Assembly (NCBI RefSeq): GCF_000420345.1
Contig: NZ_ATUT01000010.1
Location: 1-64,000 of the forward strand
Origin: Faecalicoccus pleomorphus DSM 20574
Lineage (GTDB): Bacteria; Bacillota_I; Bacilli_A; Erysipelotrichales; Erysipelotrichaceae
Direction of reading: 5' to 3'
DNA: 64,000 nucleotides
Shown here: positions 37,784 to 49,500 of the stretch, in pieces
Position numbering within the stretch: the stretch's first letter is position 1
Layout of the letters: every line of letters begins with the position of its first letter
The notes under the pieces: generated by a model
Database searches by the model: none
What the model saw: the letters and a program-made list of their open reading frames with translations, nothing else
What the model was told of the DNA's origin: nothing
Made by a program: the position numbers and the translations under genes

Positions 37784-38404
37784 ATGTTAACAGTATTCGA
37801 TCATCCGCTGATCAAGCATAAATTAACAGTTATGCGAAACAAAGAAACAGGAACAAAAGACTTTCGTCAGAATTTAGACGAGATAGGTGGCTTGATGGTC
37901 TATGAGATCACAAGAGATTTGCCGTTAAAAGAGGTTGATATCGAAACACCGATCTGTGCGTATAAGGGAAGTACGCTGGCCAAAGAGGTTGTGATCGTAC
38001 CTATTCTTAGAGCCGGACTTGGTGTTGTCAACGGAATTCAAAATTTGATTCCTACGGCAAAGGTTGCGCATATCGGTATGTATCGTGATGAAGAGACTTT
38101 AGAACCGCATCCATATTTTGAAAAGTATCCAAGCTGTATGGAGGATGCGTATGTCCTAATCGTTGATCCGATGTTGGCAACCGGTGGCTCCAGCATTGCG
38201 GCCATTGATATGGTAAAACGTCAAGGTTCTAAAAACATCAAGCTGGTATGCCTTGTCGGAGCACCGGAAGGGGTAGCAGCTGTGGAAAAAGCACATCCGG
38301 ATGTAGATATTTACCTGGCTAGTTTAGATGATCATCTAAACGAAAAAGGATATATCGTTCCGGGACTGGGGGATGCCGGAGATCGTATTTTCGGTACGAA
38401 GTAA
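37784..38404 (+). CDS. upp: Uracil phosphoribosyltransferase
   Basis: The 206-residue protein has the family start ([19 protein letters not shown]), the PRPP-binding motif [12 protein letters not shown] and the C-terminal uracil-binding stretch [17 protein letters not shown]. It makes UMP from uracil and PRPP. A TATAAT about 27 bp upstream and GGTGAAATT give promoter and ribosome binding site. Its stop overlaps the start of the first atp gene (TAATG), so the atp operon may be partly transcribed from the upp promoter, as in other Firmicutes where upp precedes atp. Confidence 0.97.
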   Translation: MLTVFDHPLIKHKLTVMRNKETGTKDFRQNLDEIGGLMVYEITRDLPLKEVDIETPICAYKGSTLAKEVVIVPILRAGLGVVNGIQNLIPTAKVAHIGMYRDEETLEPHPYFEKYPSCMEDAYVLIVDPMLATGGSSIAAIDMVKRQGSKNIKLVCLVGAPEGVAAVEKAHPDVDIYLASLDDHLNEKGYIVPGLGDAGDRIFGTK

Positions 38405-38586
38405 TGCATTCCATCTTTCGTTTTGGAAGTGAATTGTTTGTCAGTATGCTGGTGTTTGTATGTTTAGGAATGTGGATCGATGATTCTTTTCATACAACAC
38501 CGGTATTTATACTGGCAGGTGTATTTTATGCTCTCTTTGGCAGTTTTTACAGACTTTATGACAGACAGAGGAAATACCATGAATGA
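38404..38586 (+). CDS. atpZ: AtpZ/AtpI-type small subunit (PF09527-like)
   Basis: This 60-residue protein has two membrane helices linked by a short loop and a charged tail (YRLYDRQRKYHE). Size, topology and position ahead of atpI match AtpZ, which with AtpI helps assemble the c-ring and may conduct Mg2+ or Ca2+. The ATG overlaps the stop codon of upp and has no clear ribosome binding site, so translation is probably coupled. I am sure it is a real gene but less sure of the name. Confidence 0.75.
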   Translation: MHSIFRFGSELFVSMLVFVCLGMWIDDSFHTTPVFILAGVFYALFGSFYRLYDRQRKYHE

Positions 38587-38944
38587 ATTATCACAAATGT
38601 CATCAAAAATAATTCGATATACCTTGTATTATTCACTTGTTGTATCGATTTTTTTACTTTTTTTGTTATCTTTTGACATTTTAGTCTTTATTGGAGTGTG
38701 GATTGGGTGTATCCTATCTCTTATAGGTTTTGCCATGATCAAAAATATGGCACGATCTATCGCCCATGAAGAAAAGGCCGGTAAGCGACAGGGCTACAGT
38801 AATTATGCATTGCGTTATCTGCTGTATGCCTTCGTTATGGCAGTTTCTGTCTATCTGGGAATTTCCGTACTTGCGATTTTGGCGGGAATGCTTTGTCAGA
38901 AAGCTGCCTTATTGACCTATTCTTTTATAGAAAGGAAGAATTGA
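38579..38944 (+). CDS. atpI: ATP synthase assembly protein I
   Basis: The 121-residue protein has four hydrophobic helices with a basic loop, the usual AtpI layout, and stands just before the a subunit. AtpI guides assembly of the c-ring. ATG 38579 overlaps the atpZ stop and has GAGGAAATACC upstream. A longer frame from 38480 runs through atpZ and is rejected. Sequence identity within AtpI is low in general, so the call leans on position and topology. Confidence 0.8.
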   Translation: MNELSQMSSKIIRYTLYYSLVVSIFLLFLLSFDILVFIGVWIGCILSLIGFAMIKNMARSIAHEEKAGKRQGYSNYALRYLLYAFVMAVSVYLGISVLAILAGMLCQKAALLTYSFIERKN

Positions 38945-38945
38945 T

Positions 38946-39656
38946 ATGGAACAGCAAGTCAGTGCTCTTGAGATCACATTCGGCTCGTTTCATCTGGAGA
39001 TCCAACAATCGATCCTGGTTTGGCTGGTTCTTTGTGTGATATTTGCCGTGTTCTTTATCTGGGCCGGGAAAAAGATCGATAAAGCCGATCCTTCTAAGGC
39101 CAGTACGGGTGTGGTCTATGTCTGTGAAGAGATCTTGAACTTAGTTTTGTATGTCATCAAAGGAAATCTAAGGGAAAAGACCAAGCGTTATCTTCCATTC
39201 TTTGGAACTTTGATCTTGATGATGCTTGTCAGTAACCTGATCGGTCTAGTGGGACTGCAGAATCCTACAAGCAATGTCAGCTTCAATGCGACGCTTGCCG
39301 TAACGATTTTCTTTATGATCCAGATCAACGGTATTAAACGAGCCGGACTCAAGGCAAGAATTAAAAGTTTGTCAGAGCCTATGGCTATATTACTGCCTAT
39401 GAATATCGTTGGTGAAATCGCTTTGCCGTTATCGATGACAATGCGACTGTTTGGAAATATTTTGGCCGGATGCATCATTACGATGCTTATATATACACTT
39501 ATGAAATCCGTGATGCCGTGGGGCGTACTAGGGTTTATATTCACCCCTTTCCTTCACGCTTTTCTGGATATATTTACCGGTGTGATTCAAACGTATATCT
39601 TCTTTACGCTGGGATCCTTCTTTCTGGGGCAGCAGGTCAGTGAAGAAGAAGCTTAA
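38946..39656 (+). CDS. atpB: ATP synthase Fo subunit a
   Basis: The 236-residue protein has five to six membrane helices and the a-subunit signature LPLSMTMRLFGNILAGC, where the arginine is the essential partner of the c-ring carboxylate. KRYLPFFGTLILMMLVSN is the conserved earlier helix. AAAGGAAG precedes the ATG. It belongs to the complete atpZIBEFHAGDC operon. Confidence 0.95.
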   Translation: MEQQVSALEITFGSFHLEIQQSILVWLVLCVIFAVFFIWAGKKIDKADPSKASTGVVYVCEEILNLVLYVIKGNLREKTKRYLPFFGTLILMMLVSNLIGLVGLQNPTSNVSFNATLAVTIFFMIQINGIKRAGLKARIKSLSEPMAILLPMNIVGEIALPLSMTMRLFGNILAGCIITMLIYTLMKSVMPWGVLGFIFTPFLHAFLDIFTGVIQTYIFFTLGSFFLGQQVSEEEA

Positions 39657-39920
<264 letters not shown>

Positions 39921-39941
39921 GTCGAGCACAGGTTTTCGGTT

Positions 39942-40457
39942 ATGGATGCATTTACTATAGAAAACTATTTACGAATCAGCCTGACCGATGTCATTCTTGT
40001 AATGATTTCTACGATCTTGATCGTATTGATCGCAAAGAAATTTTTCTGGTCGAAACTGGTGGCTTTTGTCGAAAAACGACAGCAGCTGGTTCAGGCCAAT
40101 ATCGATTCTTCGCTGGCTTTGAAAAAAGAAGCTGAAGATTTAAAGGATCAGTACAACAAACAGATCATGAGCGCCGGACAGGAAGCAAACGTCATTTTGG
40201 AGAATGCACGTGCCCAGGCTACACAAGAGAAAAAACAGATCTTATCAAAAGCACATCAGGAAGCCGTGCTTCTGAAACAAAAGGCACAGGAAGACATAGA
40301 AAGAGAAAAGCGTAATGCGCAAAATTCTATGAAGGATGCCATTGGTGAGGTGGCAGTGGATGTTGCCAAACGATTTGTTGCCGATCAAATGGATGAAGAA
40401 ACGCAGAAGAAATATGTCGATGATTTTCTTTCTGAGGCAGGCGATAAATCATGGTAG
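39942..40457 (+). CDS. atpF: ATP synthase Fo subunit b
   Basis: The 171-residue protein has one membrane helix (about 12-32, LTDVILVMISTILIVLIA) and a long coiled coil with many A, E, K and Q residues that forms the stator to F1. The ribosome binding site is weak. It overlaps atpH by 7 nt. Confidence 0.93.
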   Translation: MDAFTIENYLRISLTDVILVMISTILIVLIAKKFFWSKLVAFVEKRQQLVQANIDSSLALKKEAEDLKDQYNKQIMSAGQEANVILENARAQATQEKKQILSKAHQEAVLLKQKAQEDIEREKRNAQNSMKDAIGEVAVDVAKRFVADQMDEETQKKYVDDFLSEAGDKSW

Positions 40458-40987
40458 ATTATTCTACATCGTTTGCAGCGGCGTTATTGGACGTTGCCAC
40501 AGAAGAAAACTGTGAAAATACGGTCTATGATCAACTTCAACAGTTGGCAAATATTTGGGAAGAGAATTCGGATCTTCAAAAGATGATGAAGCATCCGGAG
40601 CTAAAAAAACAGGTTAAGCTGGATATGATTCATTCTGTGTTTCAGAAAAAGTTGCATCCTGTTTTACTGCGCTTTCTGGAAGTGTGCATCGCACATGACC
40701 AGGCTGGAAATATTTCGCAAATTGTGTCCGTTTATGAGAAGAAGCGTCGTCAGGCAAACAATATTGAACTGGTGAAAGTAGAGTCAGCCACAACATTGGA
40801 TCAAAAGCAGACTGACTCGTTGATACATGTACTAGAAGAGCGTCTTCAAAAGAAGGTGGAGCTTCAGGTGGAAGTGGTACCGGAGCTGATAGCGGGTCTT
40901 CGAGTGCAGACGGAGAATCTTGTTTTAGATAACAGTGTTTTATCGCGCATGAATGCGATCAAAGAGAAACTAAAACATATTGGATAG
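40451..40987 (+). CDS. atpH: ATP synthase F1 subunit delta
   Basis: The 178-residue protein has the OSCP/delta layout: [16 protein letters not shown] at the N-terminus, the helical bundle, and [28 protein letters not shown] with the conserved 'iGG..i.....v.D.S' end modified to AGLRVQ. It clamps subunit b to the top of F1. It overlaps atpF, and atpA begins ten bases after its stop. Confidence 0.93.
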   Translation: MVDYSTSFAAALLDVATEENCENTVYDQLQQLANIWEENSDLQKMMKHPELKKQVKLDMIHSVFQKKLHPVLLRFLEVCIAHDQAGNISQIVSVYEKKRRQANNIELVKVESATTLDQKQTDSLIHVLEERLQKKVELQVEVVPELIAGLRVQTENLVLDNSVLSRMNAIKEKLKHIG

Positions 40988-40997
40988 AGGTGAAAGT

Positions 40998-42518
40998 ATG
41001 ACATTGAATCCTGCTGAAATCAGTAATCTGATCAAAGCACAGCTCAAAAATATAGATCAGAGCCTTGAAATGGATGAAAGCGGAACCGTATTAAGCATTG
41101 GTGACGGTATTGCCAATGTGTATGGCTTGCAGAATGCCATGATGTCTGAATTGTTGATCTTCCCTCACGATGTTTACGGTATGGTCATGAACCTGGAAGA
41201 AGATCAGGTGGGTGTCGTACTGATGGGAGACAATGCAGATATCAAAGAAGGGGATCTGGTCAAAAGAACCGGCCATGTCATTGAAGTTCCTGTAGGAGAT
41301 GCTTTGTTGGGGCGTGTAGTCAATGCGCTTGGACAAGCCATCGATGGAAAAGGAGATATCGTCTCGGATAAGACAAGACCGGTAGAACGTGTCGCACCGG
41401 GTGTTATGACACGAAAAAGCGTTTCCGAGCCATTACAAACAGGCTTGAAAATTATTGATTCGATGATCCCGATCGGACGAGGACAGCGTGAGCTGATTAT
41501 CGGTGACAGACAAACCGGTAAAACGGCGATTGCGATTGATACGATCTTGAATCAAAAAAATGAAAATGTGAAATGTATCTACGTGGCCATCGGGCAAAAG
41601 GCCAGCACGGTCGCACAGATCGTTGAAAAATTAAAACAACATGGAGCTATGGATTATACGACGATTGTTGTATCAACAGCCAGTGATCCGGCACCGTTAC
41701 AGTATTTGGCGCCTTATGCCGGTTGTGCAATCGGTGAAGAATGGATGGAACAGGGACAAAATGTATTGATCATATATGATGATTTGTCCAAGCACGCTGT
41801 GGCATATCGAACCATGTCTTTGTTGTTGCGTCGTCCTCCGGGACGTGAAGCTTATCCGGGTGATGTATTCTATTTACATTCTCGTTTGTTGGAAAGAGCA
41901 GCCAAATTAAATGATGAATATGGGAATGGTGGTTCTTTGACGGCCTTACCAATCATTGAAACACAGGCCGGAGATATTTCTGCCTATATTCCGACAAATG
42001 TTATTTCGATCACAGATGGACAGATCTTCTTAAAAACAGATATGTTCAATGAAGGCGTTCGACCGAGTGTAGATAGTGGTTTGAGTGTATCCCGTGTTGG
42101 TTCGGCTGCACAGATCAAAGCGATGAAGCAAGTTTCCGGTTCTTTAAAACTGGAACTGGCGCAATATCACGAAATGGAAAGCTTTGCCAAGTTTGGTTCG
42201 GAGTTGGATGCCAGCACAAAAGAAATTCTGGAACATGGTGCCCGTTTGACGCAGCTTTTGATTCAAAAACAGTATGCGCCTATGCATGTCAGTGAACAAA
42301 TTGTCAGTCTGTATGCCGCAAAACATGGCTATTTGAAGAATGTAGCCATCGATCAGGTTTGCCGATATGAAGAAGAGCTTCTTTCCTTTGTCCGTCGTCA
42401 GCATCCTGAGATCTTACAGGCTATCGATACGAAAAAAGAGATCGATGATGAGCTTGACGGACAACTGAAAACTGCCTTAAATGCGTTTGGTGCTCAGTTT
42501 GCACTTTTAGGAAGGTAG
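40998..42518 (+). CDS. atpA: ATP synthase F1 subunit alpha
   Basis: The 506-residue protein has Walker [14 protein letters not shown], the [13 protein letters not shown] stretch, [15 protein letters not shown] and the signature region [18 protein letters not shown]. Alpha carries the non-catalytic nucleotide sites. ATG 40998 follows GAGGTGAAAGT; the in-frame TTG at 40980 overlaps atpH and is rejected. Confidence 0.97.
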   Translation: MTLNPAEISNLIKAQLKNIDQSLEMDESGTVLSIGDGIANVYGLQNAMMSELLIFPHDVYGMVMNLEEDQVGVVLMGDNADIKEGDLVKRTGHVIEVPVGDALLGRVVNALGQAIDGKGDIVSDKTRPVERVAPGVMTRKSVSEPLQTGLKIIDSMIPIGRGQRELIIGDRQTGKTAIAIDTILNQKNENVKCIYVAIGQKASTVAQIVEKLKQHGAMDYTTIVVSTASDPAPLQYLAPYAGCAIGEEWMEQGQNVLIIYDDLSKHAVAYRTMSLLLRRPPGREAYPGDVFYLHSRLLERAAKLNDEYGNGGSLTALPIIETQAGDISAYIPTNVISITDGQIFLKTDMFNEGVRPSVDSGLSVSRVGSAAQIKAMKQVSGSLKLELAQYHEMESFAKFGSELDASTKEILEHGARLTQLLIQKQYAPMHVSEQIVSLYAAKHGYLKNVAIDQVCRYEEELLSFVRRQHPEILQAIDTKKEIDDELDGQLKTALNAFGAQFALLGR

Positions 42519-42522
42519 TACC

Positions 42523-45173
<2,651 letters not shown>

Positions 45174-45181
<8 letters not shown>

Positions 45182-45199
45182 AATTCTAGTCGTTTTTTT
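45174..45199 (+). terminator. Terminator of the atp operon
   Basis: A 20-bp perfect palindrome, ACGACTAG-AATT-CTAGTCGT (45174-45193), continues into T7. The atpC stop codon is in its 5' arm. Confidence 0.93.
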
Positions 45200-45213
45200 A
45201 TTATACTAATCGT

Positions 45214-45891
45214 ATGCTTACAACGATCTTATTAGATGTCGATAACACATTACTTGATTTTAATGCATGCGCTTTAGCTTCCATGAAAGATGCGTTTGCG
45301 TATTTTCACCTGCCTTTTTCAAAAGAAACGGTTTTTCCGGTGTTTTTAGAGATTAATTCCAAGCTTTGGACACAGATTGAAGATGGTGTTTTGACAAAGG
45401 AGCAGCATTACCAAATCCGTTGGAAAACAATTCTTCAGGCCCTTGGCATTCCTTTTGATGGGGTTACGCTTGAAAAGAAATTTGTCGAAGGTCTTCATGA
45501 ATATGCGATCCCTGTAGAAGGAGCCAGAGAACTTTTAGAGTATTTAAAATCAAAGTATGTGATCTGTGCGGCTTCTAATGCGCCTTATGAACAACAGATT
45601 CATCGTTTACAGCTGTCAGGATTTTATCAGTATATGGACGCCTTTTATATTTCAGAGAAGATCGGGCATCAAAAACCATCGAAGCATTTTTTTATGCATT
45701 GTTTACATGAACAGGGAATTTCTAATGAACAGGCAATCGTGATCGGTGATTCTTTGCAGGCTGATATTCAGGGAGGTATCAATGCTAATATACAGACGAT
45801 CTGGTTTAATCCATCGCATAAAACCGCTACAAATACGTGTAAACCAACATATGAAGTCGATCAATTAAAAAAAATTAAAAAAATTTTATAA
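45214..45891 (+). CDS. HAD hydrolase, YjjG-like 5'-nucleotidase
   Basis: The 225-residue protein has the HAD motifs: LLDVDNTLLDF (catalytic Asp-x-Asp), CAASNAPYEQQ (motif II), the lysine in KIGHQKPSKHFF and IVIGDSLQADIQGG (motif IV). The YjjG group dephosphorylates pyrimidine nucleotides, including non-canonical ones. There is no Shine-Dalgarno; TATACT (45202-45207) ends six bases before the ATG, so the mRNA may be leaderless, although no good -35 is visible. It ends in a run of K and I codons just before the tRNA promoter. Confidence 0.85.
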   Translation: MLTTILLDVDNTLLDFNACALASMKDAFAYFHLPFSKETVFPVFLEINSKLWTQIEDGVLTKEQHYQIRWKTILQALGIPFDGVTLEKKFVEGLHEYAIPVEGARELLEYLKSKYVICAASNAPYEQQIHRLQLSGFYQYMDAFYISEKIGHQKPSKHFFMHCLHEQGISNEQAIVIGDSLQADIQGGINANIQTIWFNPSHKTATNTCKPTYEVDQLKKIKKIL

Positions 45892-45897
45892 AAAGTG

Positions 45898-45926
45898 TTG
45901 CAATCGTATAGGTATCGTGGTAATAT
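45898..45926 (+). promoter_or_regulatory. Promoter of the tRNA-Ser/Asp/Gly cluster
   Basis: TTGCAA (45898-45903), a 17-bp spacer and TAATAT (45921-45926). The pre-tRNA leader contains an AGCGCT/AGCGTT hairpin before tRNA-Ser. Confidence 0.75.
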
Positions 45927-45966
45927 AAATGAGCGCTGATGAGTAGCGTTCCTGATCTTAAAACTT

Positions 45967-46057
45967 GGAGAAGTACTCAAGTGGTTGAAGAGGTGCCCCT
46001 GCTAAGGGTATAGGTCGGGAAACTGGCGCGAGAGTTCAAATCTCTCCTTCTCCGCCA
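45967..46057 (+). tRNA. tRNA-Ser (GCT)
   Basis: The acceptor arms GGAGAAG (45967-45973) and CTTCTCC (46047-46053) pair, with discriminator G and encoded CCA. The anticodon loop CTGCTAA gives GCT, reading AGC/AGU. A long variable arm (GGTCGGGAAACTGGC region) marks it as class II serine tRNA, and the T loop is TTCAAAT. Confidence 0.97.
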
Positions 46058-46078
46058 TTTTATTGAATATCTAACTTT

Positions 46079-46154
46079 GGTCCAGTGGTGTAGTGGTTAA
46101 CATGCCTCCCTGTCACGGAGGAGATCGTGGGTTCGAGTCCCATCTGGACCGCCA
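46079..46154 (+). tRNA. tRNA-Asp (GTC)
   Basis: Acceptor arms GGTCCAG and CTGGACC pair, with discriminator G and encoded CCA. The anticodon stem GCCTCC/GGAGG encloses TGTCA, giving GTC. The T loop is GGTTCGAGTCC. Confidence 0.97.
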
Positions 46155-46164
46155 TTTATTTTAT

Positions 46165-46238
46165 GCAGGTGTAGTTCAATGGTAGAACTTCAGCCTTCCA
46201 AGCTGACTACGTGAGTTCGATTCTCATCACCTGCTCCA
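46165..46238 (+). tRNA. tRNA-Gly (TCC)
   Basis: Acceptor arms GCAGGTG and CACCTGC pair, with discriminator T and encoded CCA. The anticodon loop CTTCCAA gives TCC for GGA/GGG codons. The T loop is AGTTCGATTCT. Confidence 0.97.
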
Positions 46239-46249
46239 CTTTGAATTTG

Positions 46250-46279
46250 ACGAACTTCATCTTGAAGTTCGTTTTTTTT
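46250..46279 (+). terminator. Terminator of the tRNA cluster
   Basis: ACGAACTTCA (46250-46259) pairs perfectly with TGAAGTTCGT (46263-46272) around a 3-nt loop, then T8. The rest of the gap to 46458 shows no supported gene. Confidence 0.93.
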
Positions 46280-46458
46280 GTTTGTCAAAATCAAATTTTC
46301 TTTCGTTTTCATGATCTATCTGAATCGATTATTTTTATTATGAATGCTATATGTTGTTTTGAACAATTTGTTGTTTATAAATATGGTGTTTGAATCACTG
46401 GAGGATATTATCTTTAGTATGCTATTTTTGATGAACCATAAAAAGCTAAAAGAGATAA

Positions 46459-46488
46459 TTTGAATTTTTATCGATAACTATTTACAAT
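46459..46488 (+). promoter_or_regulatory. Promoter giving a leaderless DUF1848 transcript
   Basis: TTGAAT (46459-46464), an 18-bp spacer and TACAAT (46483-46488), which ends six bases before the ATG at 46495. The predicted start of transcription is the A of the start codon. Confidence 0.6.
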
Positions 46489-46494
46489 GACTTT

Positions 46495-47373
46495 ATGATT
46501 ATCAACGTAAGTGGAAGAACAGATATTGTAGCTTTTTATACACCATGGTTTTTAAATCGAATGAAAGAAGGATATTTTCTTGTCCGGAATCCTTTTGATC
46601 CCCATTCTATTTCACGCATTTATATTGAGAATATTGATTTGATCGTTTTTTGTACTAAGAATCCATTGCCGATTTTAGATTCTTTGCATACGCTACAAAA
46701 ACCATTTCTTTTTCAAGTCACCTTTACGCCTTACCATAAAGACATTGAACCTTATGTACCAGATAAAAGACTGATTTTGAATGCCATTCGTAAGCTTTCA
46801 AAGCTTTCTAAAGAGTCTAAACCACTGGTTCGATATGATCCTATCTTATTAAACGCAAGATACGATGTGAAATATCACATAAAAGCTTTTGAAAAGATGT
46901 GCATGGAATTAGAGGGTTATGTGGATCGAATCATCGTGTCGTTTGTAGATGACTATAAAAATGTCAGAAAACATCAAATAGAATTACAAATCAAAGAGTT
47001 TACGGAAATAGATTACAAGTTGATCGGAACTTCTTTTTCTCAAATTGCCAAAGAACATGGTATGAGTGTTCAGACATGTTTTGAACAGCGAGATCTTTGT
47101 GAGTATGGCTTTCGTAAAGATGTGTGTATGTCAGTCGAAGAAGCTTTCTTGATTACCGGTAAAAAGTTTAAAAAATGGAAAGCTCGTGACTGCGGATGCG
47201 TTGAAATGGTCGATATCGGACAATACAATACGTGTCGACATTATTGTAAATACTGTTATGCCAATTTTGATGAAAAAAGAATTGAAGAAAATGTTCGATT
47301 ACACGATCCAGAAAGCGCTTTGTTGATAGGGAATGTACAACCACAGGATCAAATTCGAGTGCGTAGAGGTTGA
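46495..47373 (+). CDS. DUF1848 family protein (radical-SAM-like)
   Basis: The 292-residue protein matches DUF1848: it starts MIINVSGRTDIVAFYTPWF, has FCTKNPLPIL and LVRYDPILLN, and carries a C-terminal cysteine cluster, CGCVEMVDIG then TCRHYCKYCYAN. The latter's C-x3-C-x2-C spacing is that of radical SAM [4Fe-4S] sites, though at the C-terminus rather than the N-terminus. It is probably an iron-sulphur enzyme of unknown reaction. It stands alone between tRNA genes, has no Shine-Dalgarno and seems leaderless. Confidence 0.88.
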   Translation: MIINVSGRTDIVAFYTPWFLNRMKEGYFLVRNPFDPHSISRIYIENIDLIVFCTKNPLPILDSLHTLQKPFLFQVTFTPYHKDIEPYVPDKRLILNAIRKLSKLSKESKPLVRYDPILLNARYDVKYHIKAFEKMCMELEGYVDRIIVSFVDDYKNVRKHQIELQIKEFTEIDYKLIGTSFSQIAKEHGMSVQTCFEQRDLCEYGFRKDVCMSVEEAFLITGKKFKKWKARDCGCVEMVDIGQYNTCRHYCKYCYANFDEKRIEENVRLHDPESALLIGNVQPQDQIRVRRG

Positions 47374-47534
47374 TGTGGTTTAGTAAACCAAATTGTCCTC
47401 TATCTTTACTTCATCTTAAAAACTATACATTTGGAAGAATATCACATATTTCGAAGAGTAAAGGCCAGTTCAAAAATATTTAAAAAGTTATATGGCAATT
47501 TTTCCAAGCTAAAGTGAAAAAGTAAAAAATGTTC

Positions 47535-47563
47535 TTTACATTCGTCATTAAATTGGGTACAAT
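47535..47563 (+). promoter_or_regulatory. Promoter of tRNA-His
   Basis: TTTACA (47535-47540), a 17-bp spacer and TACAAT (47558-47563), about 39 bp before the tRNA. In the preceding gap a small palindrome TGGTTTAGTAAACCA (47376-47390) may end the DUF1848 transcript. Confidence 0.75.
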
Positions 47564-47601
47564 AGACAAGCACATGGAAAGAATATCCAAGCGCATTTTA
47601 T

Positions 47602-47678
47602 GGCGGTTGTGGTGAAGTGGTTAACACAGCGGATTGTGGCTCCGTCATTCGCGCGTTCGAATCGCGTCAGCCGCCCCA
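47602..47678 (+). tRNA. tRNA-His (GTG)
   Basis: Acceptor arms GCGGTTG and CAGCCGC pair with one G-T, and the extra 5' G (47602) faces discriminator C75, the histidine identity pair. CCA is encoded. The anticodon loop TTGTGGC gives GTG. The T loop is CGTTCGAATCG. Confidence 0.97.
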
Positions 47679-47688
47679 TATGAAGAGT

Positions 47689-47713
47689 AAGCCTTTATGC
47701 AAAGGCTTTTTTT
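47689..47713 (+). terminator. Terminator of tRNA-His
   Basis: AAGCCTTT (47689-47696) pairs with AAAGGCTT (47701-47708), followed by T residues to 47713. Confidence 0.92.
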
Positions 47714-47807
47714 ATTGCATGAAAAAATTTTGGGCAATTTGATGGATGGTTGTACCGGATTTTCTACAGAGCTGTGTAGCTAAAACCTAATGAGGATTTG
47801 TACATAT

Positions 47808-47854
47808 GATTGAAAATGATTGTTTAATACGTATGATCTTTTCAATCTTTTTTT
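47808..47854 (+). terminator. Isolated terminator-like hairpin before radC
   Basis: GATTGAAAA (47808-47816) pairs perfectly with TTTTCAATC (47839-47847) across a 22-nt loop and is followed by T7. No recognised gene ends here. A 33-codon ORF (47806-47907, starting MIENDCLIR, with GAGG upstream) runs through it but has no other support. Confidence 0.5.
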
Positions 47855-47940
47855 ATAGGTTTATGCGTAAATGGATCAAAATATCAAAAAACTTCAAAAC
47901 TTTTTAATAGTTTTCCAATTATTTTTCGTATTTATATAAT

Positions 47941-48615
47941 ATGAAGATCAAAGAATTAGAAACTAATTTAAGACCCCGAGAAAAAGCGTTAAGCTATGGG
48001 TTAGAATCTCTAAGTGATTTAGAGATTTTAGCATTGCTTCTACAAAGTGGAAGTAAGAATCGGAGTGTATTTGATTTGGCAAAGGATGTAATGTGTAAGT
48101 GTGATAACTTAGAAAAACTGTTTGATTTAAGAGTGGAGGATTTAATGGAAATAAAAGGAATCAAACACGTAAAAGCATTGCAGATTTTAACGGGCATTGA
48201 ACTGTGTAAACGTGCCTTAAAGAAGAAAAATTATGGGGCCTCTATTTTGGAGCCTACAGATCTTGCGGCCTGGTTTCAAATGGAGATCGGTTTAAAGGAT
48301 CAGGAGCATTTTGTAGCGGTATATTTAAATGCCAAAGGAAAAATCATCACACATAAGATTTTATATGTTGGTACATTGACGGAAAGCTGTGTGCATCCAC
48401 GTGATATTTTTCATGATGCCTTTATCTATAAAGCACATTCTCTAATCATGGTCCACAATCATCCCAGTGGTGATATTACGCCAAGCCCGCAGGATATTGA
48501 ATTCACAAAACGGATATATGAACTTGCACTTTTATCCGGCATACAACTTTTAGATCATGTGATCGTAGGGAACAAAGATTGGTTCTCCTTTAAACAACAT
48601 CAATATCTCGATTGA
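47941..48615 (+). CDS. radC: RadC family (JAB/MPN) protein
   Basis: The 224-residue protein has the RadC layout: RPREKALSYGLESLSDLEIL, a helix-hairpin-helix (EIKGIKHVKALQILTGIEL) and the JAMM metal motif HNHPSGDITPSPQDIE with an upstream glutamine/glutamate strand. Despite its name a direct role in repair is doubtful. The start agrees with family N-termini. There is no Shine-Dalgarno; AT-rich -10-like sequence (TATTTATATAAT) abuts the ATG, so the mRNA is probably leaderless or nearly so. In many Firmicutes radC precedes mreBCD; here mreC comes next. Confidence 0.93.
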   Translation: MKIKELETNLRPREKALSYGLESLSDLEILALLLQSGSKNRSVFDLAKDVMCKCDNLEKLFDLRVEDLMEIKGIKHVKALQILTGIELCKRALKKKNYGASILEPTDLAAWFQMEIGLKDQEHFVAVYLNAKGKIITHKILYVGTLTESCVHPRDIFHDAFIYKAHSLIMVHNHPSGDITPSPQDIEFTKRIYELALLSGIQLLDHVIVGNKDWFSFKQHQYLD

Positions 48616-48663
48616 ATGATTGAGTGATTCCTATTATAATGGAAGATAGCTTGGGGGAACGCC

Positions 48664-49500
48664 ATGAAACGATTTACACGTTTACAACGCATTTTACTAA
48701 TTGCCAATATTGTTTTACTGGTGATTGGATGCGCAATGTTAGGATTAAGACAAAATGCGTTATCGAATATGGGATACAGCGCATGGACATATATTAAATA
48801 TGGGTTGATTGACTATCCTTTAACTTCTTTGACCAATGTATTCAATGATTTGTCAAACTTATGGCATGTCTATGAAGATAACCAGTATTTAAATGAAGAG
48901 CTGGCTATGCAGAAAAGCTATAAGACATTGTATGAAGAGGAACGCAATCGAAATAAAGAGCTGGAAGAGCTGGCAGAATTGAATGGAACGCTGGAAGATG
49001 CGACAAAGATCACGGCACATGTTCTGGAAAGGGATACCGAAGCATGGGATCAGACAGTTACGATTTCGGCCGGTTCCTCGCAGGGTGTACAGGAAAATAT
49101 GATCGTCTGTACATCACAGGGGGCTGTTGGATTGATTGAAGAGGTACAAAGTGCGACTTCAACCGTACGGCTTTTGACCAGTGAAGATTTAATCAATGAT
49201 ATCGCCATCAGCATTGCCTTGGAAGATGGAACGACCATTGAAGGTGTGCTGGAGCGCTATGATACAAGTCACAGAGCGTATCGTGTTTCCTTATTTGATA
49301 ATGAGGCAACAGTTACACAGGGACAGGAGGTCTCGACCTCAGGAAGAGGCGGAAACTATCCGAGTGGTATTTATCTTGGACAAGTCAGTGATATGGAAAC
49401 CAATGATGACGCAATCATTTCAACGATCTATGTCAAGCCTGTTTCGAATATCAGCAGTTTTAACTATGTTACGGTCATAGGAAGCGGGCGAGTGGAATGA
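48664..49500 (+). CDS. mreC: Rod-shape protein MreC
   Basis: The 278-residue protein has one N-terminal membrane helix (about 10-29), a coiled coil (about 75-110, LAMQKSYKTLYEEERNRNKE) and the beta-domain with VLERDTEAWDQTVTISAGSS and GQEVSTSGRGGNYPSGIYLG. It organises the elongasome outside the membrane. Its own promoter (TATAAT about 29 bp upstream) and GGGGGAACGCC ribosome binding site are visible. mreB, normally next to it, is not between radC and mreC. Confidence 0.93.
   Translation: MKRFTRLQRILLIANIVLLVIGCAMLGLRQNALSNMGYSAWTYIKYGLIDYPLTSLTNVFNDLSNLWHVYEDNQYLNEELAMQKSYKTLYEEERNRNKELEELAELNGTLEDATKITAHVLERDTEAWDQTVTISAGSSQGVQENMIVCTSQGAVGLIEEVQSATSTVRLLTSEDLINDIAISIALEDGTTIEGVLERYDTSHRAYRVSLFDNEATVTQGQEVSTSGRGGNYPSGIYLGQVSDMETNDDAIISTIYVKPVSNISSFNYVTVIGSGRVE

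Noticed and set aside
46211-46393. 60-codon ORF after tRNA-Gly
   Set aside because: It begins inside the tRNA gene and runs through the terminator hairpin; no ribosome binding site.
46419-46463. 14-codon ORF after GGAGG near 46400
   Set aside because: The spacing from GGAGG to ATG is about 14 bases, and the frame overlaps the -35 of the DUF1848 promoter.
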